64,000 nucleotides of DNA from positions 432,861,379-432,925,378 of the forward strand of contig CM077676.1 in NCBI GenBank assembly GCA_039707655.1, in the 5' to 3' direction. The notes under the pieces were generated by a model, which saw only the letters and a list, made by a program, of their open reading frames with translations, was not told the origin of the DNA and searched no databases. A program made the translations under genes and the position numbers. Source of the DNA: Elymus sibiricus. Its lineage: Eukaryota; Streptophyta; Magnoliopsida; Poales; Poaceae. Each line of letters begins with the position of its first letter. Positions within the stretch are counted from its first letter, which is position 1. This document shows positions 43,925-54,881 of the stretch, one piece after another.

Positions 43925-46900
43925 ATGGCTCGCGCAGTAGCACCCCTGAATTTTAATGCGTTCCTAGAGAAAGCTAAGTTGAAAGATGATGGAAGTAACT
44001 TTGTGGACTGGGCCCGTAATCTAAGGATTATCCTTACGGCTTCCCAGAAGGCTTATGTCCTTGATGCACCGCTTGGTGATCCACCCGCTCCAGTTGAGTC
44101 TCTAGACGTTGTGAACGCCTGGCAGGCTCGTTCTGATGATTACTCAATAGTTCAATGTGCAATGTTGTATGGCTTAGAACCGGGACTTCAAAGACGTTTT
44201 GAACGTCATGGAGCATATGAGATGTTCCAGGAGTTGAAGTTTATCTTTCAGAAGAATGCCCGGATCGAGAGATATGAGATCTCCGATAAGTTCTATGCTT
44301 GCAAGATGGAGGAGAACGGGTCTATCAGTGATCACGTGCTCAGAATGTCTGGGTACTCTACCCGTCTGGCTGAATTGGGGATGCCCCTTCCGCCAGAGGC
44401 TATCACTGACAGAGTTCTTCAATCATTGCCACCTAGCTACAAGAGCTTCGTGTTGAACTATAACATGCACGGGATGAACAAGTCAGTCGCCGAGCTGTTT
44501 GCGATGCTGAAAGCCGCTGAGTCTGAAATTCAGAAGGAGCATCAAGTGTTGATGGTCAATAAAACCACTAGTTTCAAGAAAAATGGCAAGGGTAAGAAGG
44601 GTAACTCCAAGCAGAGTGGCAAAGCAGTTGCTCCTCTCGTGAAGAAACCCAAGGCTGGACCCAAACCAGAAACTGTGTGTTTTCATTGCAAGGGAACTGG
44701 ACACTGGAAGCGGAATTGCCCCAAGTATTTGGCTGACAAGAAGGCGGCCAACAACAAACAAGGTATATATGATATACATGTTATTGATGTGTACCTTACC
44801 AACTCTCGTTGTAGTGCCTGGGTATTTGATACCGGTGCGGTTGCTCATATTTGCAACTCAAAACAGGAACTGCGGAATAGACGGAGGCTGGCAAAGGACG
44901 AAGTGACGATGCGCGTGGGAAATGGTTCCAAGGTTGATGTGATCGCCGTCGGCACGCTCGCTCTTCGATTACCGTCGGGATTAGTGATGAACCTAAATAA
45001 GTGTTATTTGGTGCCTGCGTTAAGCATGAACATTATATCTGGATCTTGTTTATTGCGAGACGGTTACTCATTTAAATCAGAGAATAATGGTTGTTCTATT
45101 TATATGAGTAATATCTTTTATGGTCATGCACCCGATGTGAGGGGTTTATTCTTGTTGAATCTCGATAGTAATGATACACATGTTCATAACATTGATGCCA
45201 AAAGATATAGAATTGATAATGATAATACCACTTTCTTGTGGCACTGCCGTTTAGGTCATATTGGCGTAAAACGCATGAAGAAGCTCCATGCTGATGGACT
45301 TTTGGAGTCACTTGATTTTGAATCACTTGACACATGTGAGCCATGCCTCATGGGCAAGATGACTAAAACGCCGTTCTCTGGTACGATGGAACGGGCAAGT
45401 GACTTGTTGGAAATCATACATACTGATGTGTGCGGTCCGATGAGTATTGAGGCGCGCGGTGGTTATCGTTACTTTCTCACCTTCACTGATGACTTAAGTA
45501 GATATGGGTATATTTACTTAATGAAACACAAGTCTGAAACATTTGAAAAGTTCAAACAATTTCAGAGTGAAGTTGAGAATCATCGTAACAAGAAGATTAA
45601 ATTCCTACGATCTGATCGAGGAGGAGAATATCTGAGTTATGAGTTTGGCAGTCACTTAAGACAGTGTGGAATTGTTTCACAATTAACACCGCCTGGAACA
45701 CCACAGCGTAATGGTGTGTCCGAACGTCGTAATCGAACCTTATTGGATATGGTGCGATCTATGATGTCTCTTGCCGATTTGCCACTATCGTTTTGGGGTT
45801 ATGCATTAGAGACAGCTGCATTCACTTTAAATAGGGCACCATCGAAATCCGTTGAGACGACGCCATATGAACTTTGGTTTGACAAGAAGCCAAAGCTGTC
45901 GTTTCTTAAAGTTTGGGGATGTGATGCTTATGTCAAAAAGCTTCAGCCTGAAAAGCTGGAACCCAAAGCGGAGAAATGCGTCTTCATAGGATACCCAAAA
46001 GAGACAGTTGGGTATACCTTCTACCTCAGATCCGAAGGCAAAGTGTTTGTCGCTAAAAACGGAGCATTTCTTGAGAAAGAGTTTCTCTCGAAAGAATTGA
46101 GTGGGAGGAAGATAGAACTTGATGAGGTTGTTGAACCTTTACTTCAACCTGAGAGTAGCGCAGCGCAGAAAGTTGTTTCTGTGGAGCCTACATTAGCTGA
46201 AGAGGAAGTTAATGATGATGATCATGAAGCTTTGGATCAAGTTGCTATCGAACCTCGTAGGTCGACAAGGACGCGTACTGCTCCTGAGTGGTACGGCAAC
46301 CCTGTCTTAGAGGTCATGTTGTTAGACAACGATGAACCTACGAGCTATGGAGAAGCGATGATGAGCCCGGATTCCGAGAAGTGGTTAGAGGCCATGAAAT
46401 CCGAGATGGGATCCATGTATGAAAACAAAGTATGGACTTTGGAAGTATTACCTGAAGGGCGTAAGGCCATTCAGAACAAATGGATCTTTAAGAGGAAGAC
46501 GGACGCAGACGGTAATGTCACCGTCTATAAAGCTCGACTTGTGGCAAAGGGTTTTTCACAAGTTCAAGGAGTTGACTACGATGAGACCTTCTCACCCGTA
46601 GCGATGCTTAAGTCCGTCAGAATCATGTTGGCAATAGCTGCCTTTTTCGATTATGAAATTTGGCAGATGGATGTCAAAACAGCGTTCCTTAACGGTTTCC
46701 TTAAGGAAGAGTTGTATATGATGCAACCAGAAGGTTTTGTCGATCCAGAAAATGCTGACAAAGTTTGCAAACTCCAGCGATCCATTTATGGACTGGTGCA
46801 AGCATCTCGGAGTTGGAATCTTCGTTTTGATGAGGTGATCAAAGCGTTCGAGTTTATACAAGTTTACGGAGAAGCTTGTATTTACAAGAAAGTGAGTGGG

Positions 46901-47908
46901 AGCTCTATAGCGTTTCTAATATTATATGTGGATGACATATTGCTGATTGGAAACAATATAGAAATGCTGGAAAGTGTAAAGGAATATTTGAACAAGAGTT
47001 TTTCAATGAAGGACCTAGGAGAAGCTGCTTTCATATTAGGCATCAAGATCTATAGAGATAGATCAAGACGTTTAATAGGACTTTCACAAAGCACATACCT
47101 TGATAAGATTTTGAAGAAGTTCAAAATGGATCAGTCCAAGAAGGGGTTCTTGCCTGTTTTGCAAGGTGTGAAGTTGAGTAAGACTCAATGCCCAGTGACT
47201 GCAGAAGATAGAGAAAAGATGAGTGTCATCCCCTATGCTTCAGCCATAGGCTCTATCATGTATGCAATGCTGTGCACAAGACCCGATGTCAGCCTTGCCA
47301 TAAGTATGGTCGGAAGGTTTCAAAGTGATCCAGGAATGGAACACTGGAAAGCGGTCAAGAATATCCTGAAGTACCTGAAAAGGACTAAGGACATGTTTCT
47401 CGTTTATGGAGGTGATCAAGAGCTCGTCGTAAAGGGTTACGTCGATGCAAGCTTTGACACTGATCCGGATGACTCTAAGTCGCAAACCGGATACGTATTT
47501 ATTCTTAATGGGGGTGCGGTTAGCTGGTGCAGTTCCAAGCAAAGCGTGGTAGCTGATTCTACATGCGAAGCGGAGTGCATCGCAGCCTCGGAGGCGGCGA
47601 AGGAAGGTGTCTGGATGAAGGAGTTCATGACAGATCTTGGAGTAGTGCCTAGTGCGCTTAACCCAATGACTCTGTTTTGTGATAATACTGGTGCCATTGC
47701 TCTAGCCAAGGAACCAAGATTTCACAAGAGGACCAGACACATAAAGCGACGTTTCAATTCCATCCGCGATTACATCAAGGAGGACGACATAAATATTTGC
47801 AAAGTACACACGGATCTAAATGTTGCAGATCCGTTGACTAAACCTCTTCCAAGGGCTAAACATGAACAACACCAGAACTGCATGGGTGTTCGATTCATTA
47901 CAATGTAA
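43925..47908 (+). CDS. Copia gag-pol polyprotein, intact
   Basis: 1327 codons, ATG to TAA without a break. In order: gag (1-250); zinc knuckle CFHCKGTGHWKRNC (about 251-264); protease with WVFDTGAVAHICNS (about 297-310); integrase zinc site H...H...CEPC (about 438-473); integrase core with HTDVCGP, FLRSDRGGEY and NGVSERRNRTLLD giving D, D and E (about 498, 563, 599); RT with DVKTAFLNGFLKEELYM (about 916) and YVDD (about 1002); RNase H with GYVDASFDTD, EAECIAASEA and CDNTGAIALA (about 1172-1254). The order protease-integrase-RT-RNase H is that of Copia. All key residues are present, so it could be functional. It acts in cytoplasmic particles and, for integrase, in the nucleus. Confidence 0.97.
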   Translation: MARAVAPLNFNAFLEKAKLKDDGSNFVDWARNLRIILTASQKAYVLDAPLGDPPAPVESLDVVNAWQARSDDYSIVQCAMLYGLEPGLQRRFERHGAYEMFQELKFIFQKNARIERYEISDKFYACKMEENGSISDHVLRMSGYSTRLAELGMPLPPEAITDRVLQSLPPSYKSFVLNYNMHGMNKSVAELFAMLKAAESEIQKEHQVLMVNKTTSFKKNGKGKKGNSKQSGKAVAPLVKKPKAGPKPETVCFHCKGTGHWKRNCPKYLADKKAANNKQGIYDIHVIDVYLTNSRCSAWVFDTGAVAHICNSKQELRNRRRLAKDEVTMRVGNGSKVDVIAVGTLALRLPSGLVMNLNKCYLVPALSMNIISGSCLLRDGYSFKSENNGCSIYMSNIFYGHAPDVRGLFLLNLDSNDTHVHNIDAKRYRIDNDNTTFLWHCRLGHIGVKRMKKLHADGLLESLDFESLDTCEPCLMGKMTKTPFSGTMERASDLLEIIHTDVCGPMSIEARGGYRYFLTFTDDLSRYGYIYLMKHKSETFEKFKQFQSEVENHRNKKIKFLRSDRGGEYLSYEFGSHLRQCGIVSQLTPPGTPQRNGVSERRNRTLLDMVRSMMSLADLPLSFWGYALETAAFTLNRAPSKSVETTPYELWFDKKPKLSFLKVWGCDAYVKKLQPEKLEPKAEKCVFIGYPKETVGYTFYLRSEGKVFVAKNGAFLEKEFLSKELSGRKIELDEVVEPLLQPESSAAQKVVSVEPTLAEEEVNDDDHEALDQVAIEPRRSTRTRTAPEWYGNPVLEVMLLDNDEPTSYGEAMMSPDSEKWLEAMKSEMGSMYENKVWTLEVLPEGRKAIQNKWIFKRKTDADGNVTVYKARLVAKGFSQVQGVDYDETFSPVAMLKSVRIMLAIAAFFDYEIWQMDVKTAFLNGFLKEELYMMQPEGFVDPENADKVCKLQRSIYGLVQASRSWNLRFDEVIKAFEFIQVYGEACIYKKVSGSSIAFLILYVDDILLIGNNIEMLESVKEYLNKSFSMKDLGEAAFILGIKIYRDRSRRLIGLSQSTYLDKILKKFKMDQSKKGFLPVLQGVKLSKTQCPVTAEDREKMSVIPYASAIGSIMYAMLCTRPDVSLAISMVGRFQSDPGMEHWKAVKNILKYLKRTKDMFLVYGGDQELVVKGYVDASFDTDPDDSKSQTGYVFILNGGAVSWCSSKQSVVADSTCEAECIAASEAAKEGVWMKEFMTDLGVVPSALNPMTLFCDNTGAIALAKEPRFHKRTRHIKRRFNSIRDYIKEDDINICKVHTDLNVADPLTKPLPRAKHEQHQNCMGVRFITM

Positions 47909-47947
47909 ATCACATAGTGATGTGAACTAGATTATTGACTCTAGTGC

Positions 47948-47958
47948 AAGTGGGAGAC
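47948..47958 (+). promoter_or_regulatory. Copia polypurine tract
   Basis: AAGTGGGAGAC directly before the 3' LTR, the usual Copia primer for plus-strand DNA. Confidence 0.85.
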
Positions 47959-49859
47959 TGTTGGAAATATGCCCTAGAGGCAATAATAAATTGGTTATTA
48001 TTATATTTCCTTGTTCATGATAATCGTTTATTATCCATGCTATAATTGTATTGATTGGAAACTCAAATACATGTGTGGGTACATAGACAACACTGTGTCC
48101 CTAGTAAGCCTCTAGTTGACTAGCTCGTTGATCAAAGATGGTTAAGGTTTCCTAGCCATAGACATGAGATGTCATTTGATAACGGGATCACATCATTAGG
48201 AGAATGATGTGATGGACAAGACCCAAACTGTAAACGTAGCATTTGATCGTGTCAGTTTATTGCTACTGTTTTCTGCATGTCAAGTATCTGTTCCTTTGAC
48301 CATGAGATCATGCAACTCACTAACACCGAAGGAATACCTTGTGTGTATCAAACGTCGCAACGTAACTGGGTGACTATAAAGGTGCTCTACAGGTATCTCC
48401 GAGGGTGTCTGTTGGGTTGGCATGGATCAAGACTGGGATTTGTTACTCCGTATGACGGAGAGGTATCTCAGGGCCCACTCGGTAATACAACATCACAATG
48501 AGCCTTGCAAGCAATGTGACTAAAGTGTTAGCCACGAGATCTTGTATTACGGAACGAGTAAAGAGACTTGCCGGTAACGAGATTGAACTAGGTATAGTGA
48601 TACCGACGATCGAATCTCGGGCAAGTAACATACCGAAGAACAAAGGGAACAGCATACGGGATTAACTGAATCCTTGACATAGAGGTTCGACCGATAAAGA
48701 TCTTCGTAGAATATGTAGGAGCCAATATGGGCATCCAGGTCCCGCTATTGGTTATTGGCCGTAGAGGTGTCTCGGTCATGTCTACATAGTTCTCGAACCC
48801 GCAGGGTCTACACACTTAACGTTTGGTGACGATTAGTATAATTGAGTTATTATGTTGGTGACCGAAAGTTGTTCGGAGTCCCGGATAAGATCCCGGACAT
48901 GACGAGGATCTCCGGAATAGTCCGGAGGTAAAGATTGATATATGTGATAATAGTGTTTTGATCTCTGGAAGGGTTCCGGAGTTCACCGGAAGGGGTTCCG
49001 GATGTTTACCGAAGTGTTCGGGTGCAGCAACACTTTATATGAGCCAAAGGGATAAAGCCCACAAGGTATTGGAAAGTGCAAAAGTAGTTTTGCTGCCGCG
49101 TAAGCGGTACTACCGCTTGGTGAAGCGGTACTACCGCCGGAGCGGTACTACCGCTTGTGTGAAGCGGTACTACCGCCCGAGCGGTACTACCGCTTGTGTG
49201 AAGCGGTACTACCGCCCAAGCGGTACTACCGCTTGTGTGAAGCGGTACTACCGCTTGTGCGCGGCTGTGCACGGTTCGGCAGGGATCCGAGTTGGACTCT
49301 TTCCCTGCGGGCCAAACCGACCTTGTGCGGGCAAAACCGACCCGGAGGAGGCTTTTACTCCAAGTTTAGACCCCAAGGCTCAACATATAAATAGAGGGGC
49401 AGGGCTAGCACACGGGATACATTAAGATTTCCCCAAGCCGTGTGCGGCAACCCTAACCCTCTAGTTCCTCCGTCATAATCTCCGTAGTGCTTGGCGAAGC
49501 CCTGCAGAGATTGTTCCTCACCACCATCACCACGCCGTCGTGCTGCTGGAACTCAACCACTACTTCACCATCGCTCGCTGGATCGAGGAGGTGAAGGCGT
49601 CATCAAGCCGTACGTGTGTTGAACGCGGAGGTGCCGTCCGTTCGGCACTAGATCGGAAGGATCGTGATTGGATCGCGGGACGCTCGGCGATTTGGATCGC
49701 GAAGACGTTCGACTACATCAACCGCGTTTATTAACGCTTCCGCTTAGCGATCTACAAGGGTATGTAGATCCACTCTCCCTCTCGTAGATGCTCATCACCA
49801 TGGATAGATCTTATGTGTGCGTAGGAAAATTTTTGTTTCCCATGCAACGTTCCCCAACA
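47959..49859 (+). repeat. 3' LTR of Copia element
   Basis: 1901 bp, the same length and ends as the 5' copy. Two differences were found: C for T at 48266 and A for G at 48322. Palindrome array at 49104-49254 and TATA box at 49386-49393. Confidence 0.97.
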
Positions 49860-49864
49860 CTTCA

Positions 49865-50560
49865 CTACATCAGACATCTCGGCTCACCTATAAAATTATT
49901 TGACAAGTACAACTGTTAAACAGCATGACAAACTACAAATATTCGCACTCTTAAATATTTGACAAGTACATATATTACGGAATATTAACGGAGCAACTAA
50001 AAATACTGACGGACCTAAATATTTGACATACACATATAGTACGGAATATTAACGGAGCAACTAAAAATATTCACACAACTAAATATTAGACATCTAAATA
50101 TATTATAGTTACTACCGGAGCAAATAACAATATTCGCACACCTAATATATTTCACATCGAAACATATTACCGAATACTACCGGAGTAACTACGACAGAGA
50201 AAATGTCTGTTCAATTATACCCTTGAAGCGTGCGAAGCAACGACGAACGACGGCCTTCAATCACCGGAGCCGGAGCATCCACCACACTGCCGGAGCCTAC
50301 ACCACCACCTCCACCACCACGACCTCCACCTTCACCACCACCACAACCTCCACCAAAATGGTAACCACCACCACCACGAGCTACCTCATCAGTAGATCGA
50401 GGTCTCCCTTGCTTCCCCCAACTCTCTAGAATGCATTTACGGTGGAAAAAACGCAAGAAATCGGCTAAGTTTTGTGTACTTTCGGAGGGTAAGAGAGAAG
50501 AACAAGGGAAGGAGATAAGAACAGAAGAAGAGGAAGATAAGAACGAAGAGGAGGAAGATA
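49865..50560 (-). other. MULE 5' region and transposase start codon
   Basis: The transposase ATG is at 49875-49877 on the minus strand; five codons (MSDVV) precede the Copia junction. Upstream is an AT-rich stretch with diverged ACTAAATATTNGACA repeats at 49880-50170 (three to four units of about 60-70 bp), then a CCACCACC-rich tract at 50280-50390. The promoter would lie here; no TATA box could be chosen. Confidence 0.7.
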
Positions 50561-50898
50561 AGATGAGAACAGAAGAGTGGCCGCGCGGCTGGGCTGGCCA
50601 GGACCCTGTCGGCCGCGCCGGGGCCGACTGGAGGCCTGTCGACCTGGCCCCAGCCGACTGCAGCTATCCAGGCCGAGTGGGGAGGGGCGACGTGTTCGAG
50701 CCATTCGTCGGCCGCCACGTGGACGAAAGGCCAGCTGTCGACTTCGCACTGGCCGACACAATCCTGTCGGCTTAGGCTCAGCCGACTGAAGCCAATCGGC
50801 TGCGGCTCGACCGACTGGATATTATTTTTGTAATATATCAAAACCGTGTATTATTTTCCAAATTTAGTAAAAAAAGCGTATTATTTAAAAAAAATAGC
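50561..50898 (-). repeat. MULE right subterminus and terminal inverted repeat
   Basis: A GC-rich tract with recurring GGCCGACTG/CAGTCGGCC words, a palindromic CTGTCGGCTTAGGCTCAGCC unit at 50764, then an AT-rich terminus complementary to 38944-39030. Confidence 0.85.
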
Positions 50899-50907
50899 GA
50901 AAACCTA

Positions 50908-51788
50908 GCTGGGTTACGTGAGTTTGCTGCAATAATGTAAAAGTAAGCTAGCCAGCAAACTAGCTAAGTGCTTGTTAGCCAACCTAGCCAGCGAACTAGC
51001 TAGTCCACTCGAAGAACCTGTCAGGACCTAGCGAACAAACTAGCCGGGATCTAATTAACCAACGTAGCCAGTAAGCTAGTTGCGATGCCCATGTGAGGTG
51101 TGAACGTAGGCGTGAACGCACCTCACGGGACTCACGACTCACGCGAACGAAAAAACTAGTAGACTAATCATGCGGCTGGCAAACGTTTCTTTTCTCTGGT
51201 TTTTTTACTTTTTTTACTGCCTTAAATCAGCTAATTGGAGGGTGACACGTGCATTAATTTGGTAAATGGCGGGGTACAGTTTCTGAGTGCGCGCAGCAAT
51301 TTCGCATGTGATTTGAGACCTCCCCTTTGCCTCACATGTGCGCTGCACGGTTTCACTACGTCGGTTTGTCTGTTTGCTATTTGGATGGATCTTTGCATGT
51401 GCCAAGTGCATGCAGCACCGCTTTTGCTGTTAACCTCCCGATGGAGTATTTGGTTTCGCCCTGCGCTCCTCTGTAGTTTTGCCGCGTGTTCTCTCTCTAG
51501 AGAATTCCCTTCCAATCCACCGCAAAGTGTTTTTTACCGGTTCCGGTATGTACCCGTGAACCATCCACCATATATTTACTTTGTGATTCGTGTGCTAGGG
51601 GGACGGCCAGTGCATGTGTATAGCGTTTTGTATTGTGGTAGCAATCTCATGTATCTCTGTTAATAGTCCAATCTGTGTCAGCTAAGTGGGTCCCTGTCAA
51701 CAATAGAATAAAACTTGTGTGTCAGCTAAGTGGGTCCCTGTCAACAATAGAATAGTCCAATCTGTGTCAGCTGAGCATCGATTTTGTT
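50908..51788. other. Flanking sequence with small repeats
   Basis: At 50940-51090 degenerate copies of AGCCAGCAAACTAGCTA recur four or five times. At 51675-51754 a 36-bp word beginning GTGTCAGCTAAGTGGGTCCC occurs twice with a 44-bp period, and its start recurs at 51765. No gene was recognised; the frame at 51235-51663 has no motif. Confidence 0.6.
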
Positions 51789-51957
51789 TTATTTTGCCAC
51801 ATTTTTCATAAATGTTATCTTGTGATGAAATTTTGCAGGCATGTGAAAAAAAAAACAATGTTTCTCAAAAATAAATCAGATTTTTTTGAATTTTTTACTA
51901 TTTTTTATTTTACTATTCACCCGAGGTCACATGAGCTCGGGATCAGAACAGTTGCGT
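51789..51957. mobile_element. Half copy of the palindromic MITE
   Basis: Matches the right arm of the MITE at 34575-34945: ATCTTGTGATGAAATTTTGC, then ACTATTCACCCGAGGTCACA and TGAGCTCGGGATC at the outer end. The left arm is missing. Confidence 0.65.
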
Positions 51958-52581
51958 CCGTGGACAACCCACACATACAGACTACACACATGCAAGCCAA
52001 GCTGACAGACTACCCATACCTACTCATAATAATTAAATATCTCTAATAATTACAGCCAACACATGCATGCACTGTCTCAGCACACCACCACATCGATTAA
52101 AGGCAAACGCATGCATGCTTCATTTCAGTGATAAGAAGCCAAAAAATTAACAAACCAGAACGACAACGGCCACCAACACGGGCGCGGCGCGCGCCGTGCC
52201 AGCCACACTGCTAGTGAGATACTAACCCAAATAAACAAGATATTTTTCTATGAGTGGTGCGATGGACCGTCACACTTTGTATGGGGGAAGGAGTAGAACA
52301 AGGGGTGCCCTATGAAGTACCCTAATTCTCCGGCATCATCGAGTTCGATAAGCCCTTCGGCGCCGATACTAGCCCATAATATGTACTATGTTATAAACAG
52401 GTTAGAACTTGATATTGTTACCCAAGTTGCTATTCAAGTTCTTTAACTTTGAACTTCGGGATAATTGCATGAATACAGTTAAGTTAGTTCTTTTAACAAA
52501 CCCCGTCGAAGCTAAGTTAGTTAACCATGTTTGTGTTGAGAGTTATGTTTGTGATGGGAGCCTTGGCATCGACATTAACAA
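51958..52581. other. Intergenic sequence, no gene seen
   Basis: Ordinary AT-rich sequence with short frames only. GGGCGCGGCGCGCGCCGTGCC at 52181 is a GC-rich palindrome similar in style to that at 30993. Confidence 0.5.
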
Positions 52582-52591
52582 TGTGCGATAG

Positions 52592-54828
52592 CTGGGGAGT
52601 CGGAGCGCGAAGTCGCAATTGAAGGAAAAAACTCCAAGGGGGCTCTCGCAACCACGCCGCCCGGGTAGGTGCACCGCCGCCGCCGCCTTGATCTCACTGC
52701 TCCGACCACGTCAGAGTCCGGTGATACCAGATCCGGATTCTGCATTGCGCACTTGTTCCTCTCCTTCAGCAGTTGTGTCCTCCCCCGCGACAACGTGAGC
52801 AAAAACTGGAGATGGCGCTCTCGAGGCCGTGCACGTGGAGGCTAGGCACGCGCCGCCGTTGTCCGGATCTCCAGTCACCGACCTTCCTTGCTGCCCCACA
52901 GACCTATCTGGGCTCCTCGCGACGGCCTCTCCCTCGTCAGGCTCGGCGCTGCCCTGTCTCCCAGTTTCCCAACTCTGCTGCTCTCACAAACCTTCACATC
53001 ACCTGCGGTAGCAGACGCTCCGACGTCGTCTTTCCACCACTGTTGCACCTGTTGCAGCCGTCTTCTTCCTGCCGCCTGCGTCAATCCCTCAAGATTTGGC
53101 ATCTGACATGGCCTCTTCCGCCCCCACTCCAGATCAGGTGTGCATATCTTGGGAGTTGCCTAGGCTATCGCCATCGCTGTTGGTCGCCCGACCTGGTGGC
53201 TATCAATGTGGGCATGCGCCTGCTGCCACCCCCTTCATGTTCGTCGGCTGCCTGCACTGTGCTCGACCCGATGCCACTCCCTGCCCGCTCAGCTGCACCC
53301 GACTGCAGCTTGATGTGGGCCTCCCTCGCCAGCGATGATGATGACAATGATATGGGAAGGAGTTGGTCCCGCAAACGTCGTCGGTTGCCAAATGCTTGGC
53401 TCAGACTCCTATGATGTTTGTGGAGCATGATGAGGTGACGGGCGAGGGATGGTAGGAGGTGCGACCACGACACGGTTTCCATCCTATTTTGCTAGCCCTG
53501 ACAATTGCTTCCCGTCCCATTCCCGCTTGGCTTCATGGTAGATCCTGCAGATGCTTTGCTCCTAGGCATCGTGCGGTTGAGTGCAGAGATCCACTCAGGT
53601 GCTCCCTCTGTTTGGAGAACGGCCACCGGGCGCGCGGCTGCCGCAATCCTTGGCATCCTCTAAGCTCGTTGGCATGCCTTACTGCGTCGCCCATGTCCCC
53701 CATCGGCACAATGCATCATCACGATCCAACTTCATGCCAGGGTCCGATGAAATCCATGCTCCCCTCCAAGGCAATTCACCATGGGTCTTGGTTGTTTACC
53801 GTCTTTGCTACCATTGACTCGACAACCCCGCCCGATGTGGTGTTGCAGTATGCTCTGACTGATCAGACAACGCTACTGCGGGGTTGGCTGGCGCGGGTGG
53901 GAAGCTTTCTGGAGAGGGCGAAGGCTGCTACAGGCTCTCCCTTGTGCCGGCTATGTCACAGACCACTCCGACATCACACCCTCCTGGTGTGGCCGATGTT
54001 GGCTCCACGAAGGAAAGTGGACGGAAGCTATATGGACGTTTCTCCCCTCGTGTTGGGGAAATTTCATCGCCTCTGTCCGCCTTGTCCCCTACGTTGCCTA
54101 CCACTAAGGACGAGTCCATCGCCGTGCTCGAGGCTCCGGTGCTGCAGATCATGCCGAGCTTCGGGAACTATGTCTGAGCCATGCTTCGCTTTTGTCTGTG
54201 GAGCATTTGGAGGTGGGCTCATCAACGACCTCATGTGAATGATATGTTTCACCTCTATCATGTGAGCATCTAGAGGTGCCCGAGCGCATCGTGGCGGTGG
54301 TTCCCGTGATCGATGATGTCGTGGTGATTCCTCTGGTTGAGGATGTTGATGCGGCCGGTGTGTTGGTGCCTGTTCCACGGAGCCTCTTGGTTGACGACAA
54401 CTACACCAAAAAATTCAATGAGTTCTACTATTTCCTTCACAAATGGGTGGCTGATAAACCTGGATCTGGCAAGACAAGTGGCTGCCTCGTGAAGGAGAAA
54501 CCAAGCAGGGAGAAATCAAAGAGGAACAAAAGCAAGAAAGGTGGCGCCACTCGGAAGGCGTTCGAGCGGTCTCATGATGGAAGGTGCCCAGTTTTTGTCG
54601 TTGTCGGTGTTCTCGCCAGGAGTTCCGTTGTGTTCTACAAGTGTCGAGGGTTGCAGTTGTTGTGCACTTGGAGGCCCGCTTGTGTGTCTCTGGTGTTTCG
54701 TGCTTTGTGAGTAGTCTGCTTATGGGGCACTTGTATCGGTTTTCGCTCAGTTTTTCATAAATTAACTGGACAACTCTCTTCTTAATTAATCAATGAGACA
54801 AATCTTTTGCTTCGGTTTCGAAAAAAAG
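52592..54828 (+). mobile_element. LINE-like insertion carrying ORF1 only
   Basis: A perfect 10-bp target duplication, TGTGCGATAG at 52582-52591 and 54829-54838, flanks 2237 bp ending in an A run (54821-54827). It encodes an ORF1-like protein with zinc knuckles but no endonuclease or RT, so ORF2 has been deleted or never existed. The start is GC-rich. Target-primed insertion is the natural reading. Confidence 0.85.
53459..54710 (+). pseudogene. LINE ORF1 protein remnant with zinc knuckles
   Basis: The frame 53459-54238 reads GRSCRCFAPRHRAVECRDPL, then RCSLCLENGHRARGCRNPWH: two CCHC-type knuckles, the first with its initial cysteines altered or decayed. This is the nucleic-acid-binding part of plant LINE ORF1. 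After a frame change the 54276-54710 segment continues with a Val/Asp-rich stretch and a Lys/Arg-rich tail (KPSREKSKRNKSKKGGATRK). The upstream frame 52773-53414 is Pro/Arg-rich and probably not real. At least one frameshift breaks it. Confidence 0.75.
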
Positions 54829-54881
54829 TGTGCGATAGTTCGCTTTTCCGAGACTTGTTGGATGGCCAAATTGGAGGGTAA

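Larger units (their letters stand above)
40747..49859 (+). mobile_element. Intact, very young Copia retrotransposon
   Basis: Length 9113 bp, with 1901-bp LTRs at both ends, a perfect 5-bp duplication CTTCA (40742-40746 and 49860-49864), an iMet-like primer site, one uninterrupted gag-pol frame and a polypurine tract. The LTR start TGTTGGAAATATGCCCTAGA is that of the BARE/WIS/Angela group of Triticeae Copia elements, but the array of GCGGTACTACCGC words in the LTR suggests a distinct family. The two LTRs differ at two sites by eye (41054/48266 and 41110/48322). It lies within the MULE transposase gene. Confidence 0.97.
38944..50898 (-). mobile_element. Mutator-like element (MULE) with nested Copia
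   Basis: The terminal inverted repeats start GCTATTTTTTTTAAATAAT at 38944 and, on the minus strand, at 50898; similarity runs on through AATAATACACGGTTT to a shared CCAGTCGG motif, about 85 bp. A perfect 9-bp duplication GAAAACCTA flanks it (38935-38943 and 50899-50907), the length typical of MULEs. Removing the 9.1-kb Copia leaves about 2.8 kb: a 5' region (about 49878-50560), a transposase gene lacking its C-terminal half, and palindrome-rich subtermini at both ends. It cannot make whole transposase but might be moved by one supplied elsewhere. Confidence 0.92.

Noticed and set aside
52773..53414. 213-codon frame upstream of the LINE zinc knuckles
   Set aside because: Pro/Arg/Ser-rich with no motif and overlapped by open frames in other registers; base composition is enough to explain it.
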